A DNA stretch of 7,222 bases from Bryobacteraceae bacterium (GTDB taxonomy: Bacteria > Acidobacteriota > Terriglobia > Bryobacterales > Bryobacteraceae), in NCBI GenBank assembly GCA_025929455.1, contig JAICMB010000163.1, positions 1 to 7,222 on the forward strand, read 5' to 3'. The notes beneath the pieces are model-generated. The model was given only the letters and a program-made list of their open reading frames with translations, was not told the DNA's origin and made no database searches. A program made the position numbers and the translations under genes. Shown here one piece after another: positions 6,843-7,222 of this stretch (positions within the stretch are counted from its first letter, which is position 1; every line of letters starts with the position of its first letter).

Positions 6843-7222
6843 GATGAACGACCAAACAGCCCAGTCCCGGATCCTGCTAGGCCCGAAAGACGCCGCTCGT
6901 TGGCCATAGTCGTGGCTGCGATCGCGTGCTTGTTCAGTTATGCGTCTGCGCACCCAGCTTCGTGAATTGTCGCCGACTCCCAAGGACAGATTTATTTCAC
7001 CGGCACAGCACGAGGGGTGTACCTGATCGATAATCATCGTGCGCTGCGTCACCTCAGCACCGCTAGCAAGCATTGGATGGTGTTGGATTCTGCCGGTCGG
7101 CTCAGTAAGATCACGACGAGGCCTACTTCCCCAACACCGCGTTTCACATAACCCCAGAAGGCAGGCGGCCGACGATTCTATTGTCCAGTGGAGTTCCAAT
7201 CGCGATCGGGCTGATGCTCCTC
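6843..7222 (+). pseudogene. Decayed secreted beta-propeller (NHL/SMP-30-like) gene, cut by the right edge
   Basis: No intact gene is present from 6773 to the edge, but the plus strand carries gene remains. The frame starting at codon 6843 has a basic stretch (RPERRRS) and a signal-peptide core (LAIVVAAIACLFSYASA), then hits TGA at 6963, where a one-base change from GGA would restore a glycine. The same frame goes on with GQIYFTGTARGVYLID and KHWMVLDSAGRLS, a typical propeller blade pattern. Near 7108 the sense sequence moves to another frame (DHDEAYFPNTAFHITPEG, then RRPTILLSSGVPIAIG), as after loss of one base. Near 7211 it shifts again: one extra base would give GPDAP. No start codon is in frame; the ATG at 6844 lies in a different frame. 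Blade style resembles the intact propeller gene upstream, suggesting a related family but not a copy. Clustered sequence errors at a contig end are the main alternative. Confidence 0.62.

Noticed and set aside
6801..7199. Minus-strand frame of 132 codons at the right end
   Set aside because: It has no domain-like or signal-like sequence, while the plus strand of the same stretch shows signal-peptide and propeller-like sequence in broken frames.

Overview
This is a GC-rich bacterial window with dense, short-spaced genes and several exported proteins. An exosortase/EpsI pair, an M13 metallopeptidase of the type that is numerous in Acidobacteriota, and a non-sporulation SpoIVB-type (S55) protease together suggest an acidobacterium or similar Gram-negative soil bacterium. 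This is an inference from gene content; the window holds no rRNA or marker gene.

Layout: two divergent transcription units share an 86-base gap (2662-2747). The minus-strand unit reads leftward: an exosortase (2661-1753), an EpsI-family protein joined to it by an ATGA overlap (1756-1112), then after 31 bases the N-terminal half of a secreted M13 (neprilysin/PepO-like) zinc metallopeptidase that runs off the left edge (1080 to <1). The plus-strand unit reads rightward: a secreted S55-domain protease (2748-4538) and, again through an ATGA overlap, a large secreted beta-propeller protein with C-terminal Ig/FnIII-like domains (4535-6772). From 6773 to the right edge no intact gene is seen. The plus strand there carries the remains of a signal peptide plus beta-propeller gene, broken by a nonsense codon and at least two frameshifts.

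Working together: exosortase and EpsI form the membrane machinery that processes and sorts proteins with C-terminal PEP-CTERM-type tails, commonly linked to exopolysaccharide. No such tail is present on any complete protein in the window. The S55 protease and the propeller protein are translationally coupled and both exported, so they probably act together in the envelope; their task is unknown. The most notable points are the order of the S55 catalytic halves, which is the reverse of SpoIVB (nucleophile Ser segment first, His segment second, as in a circular permutation), the propeller blade split by a Ser/Thr/Ala-rich insert, and the decaying propeller gene at the right end.
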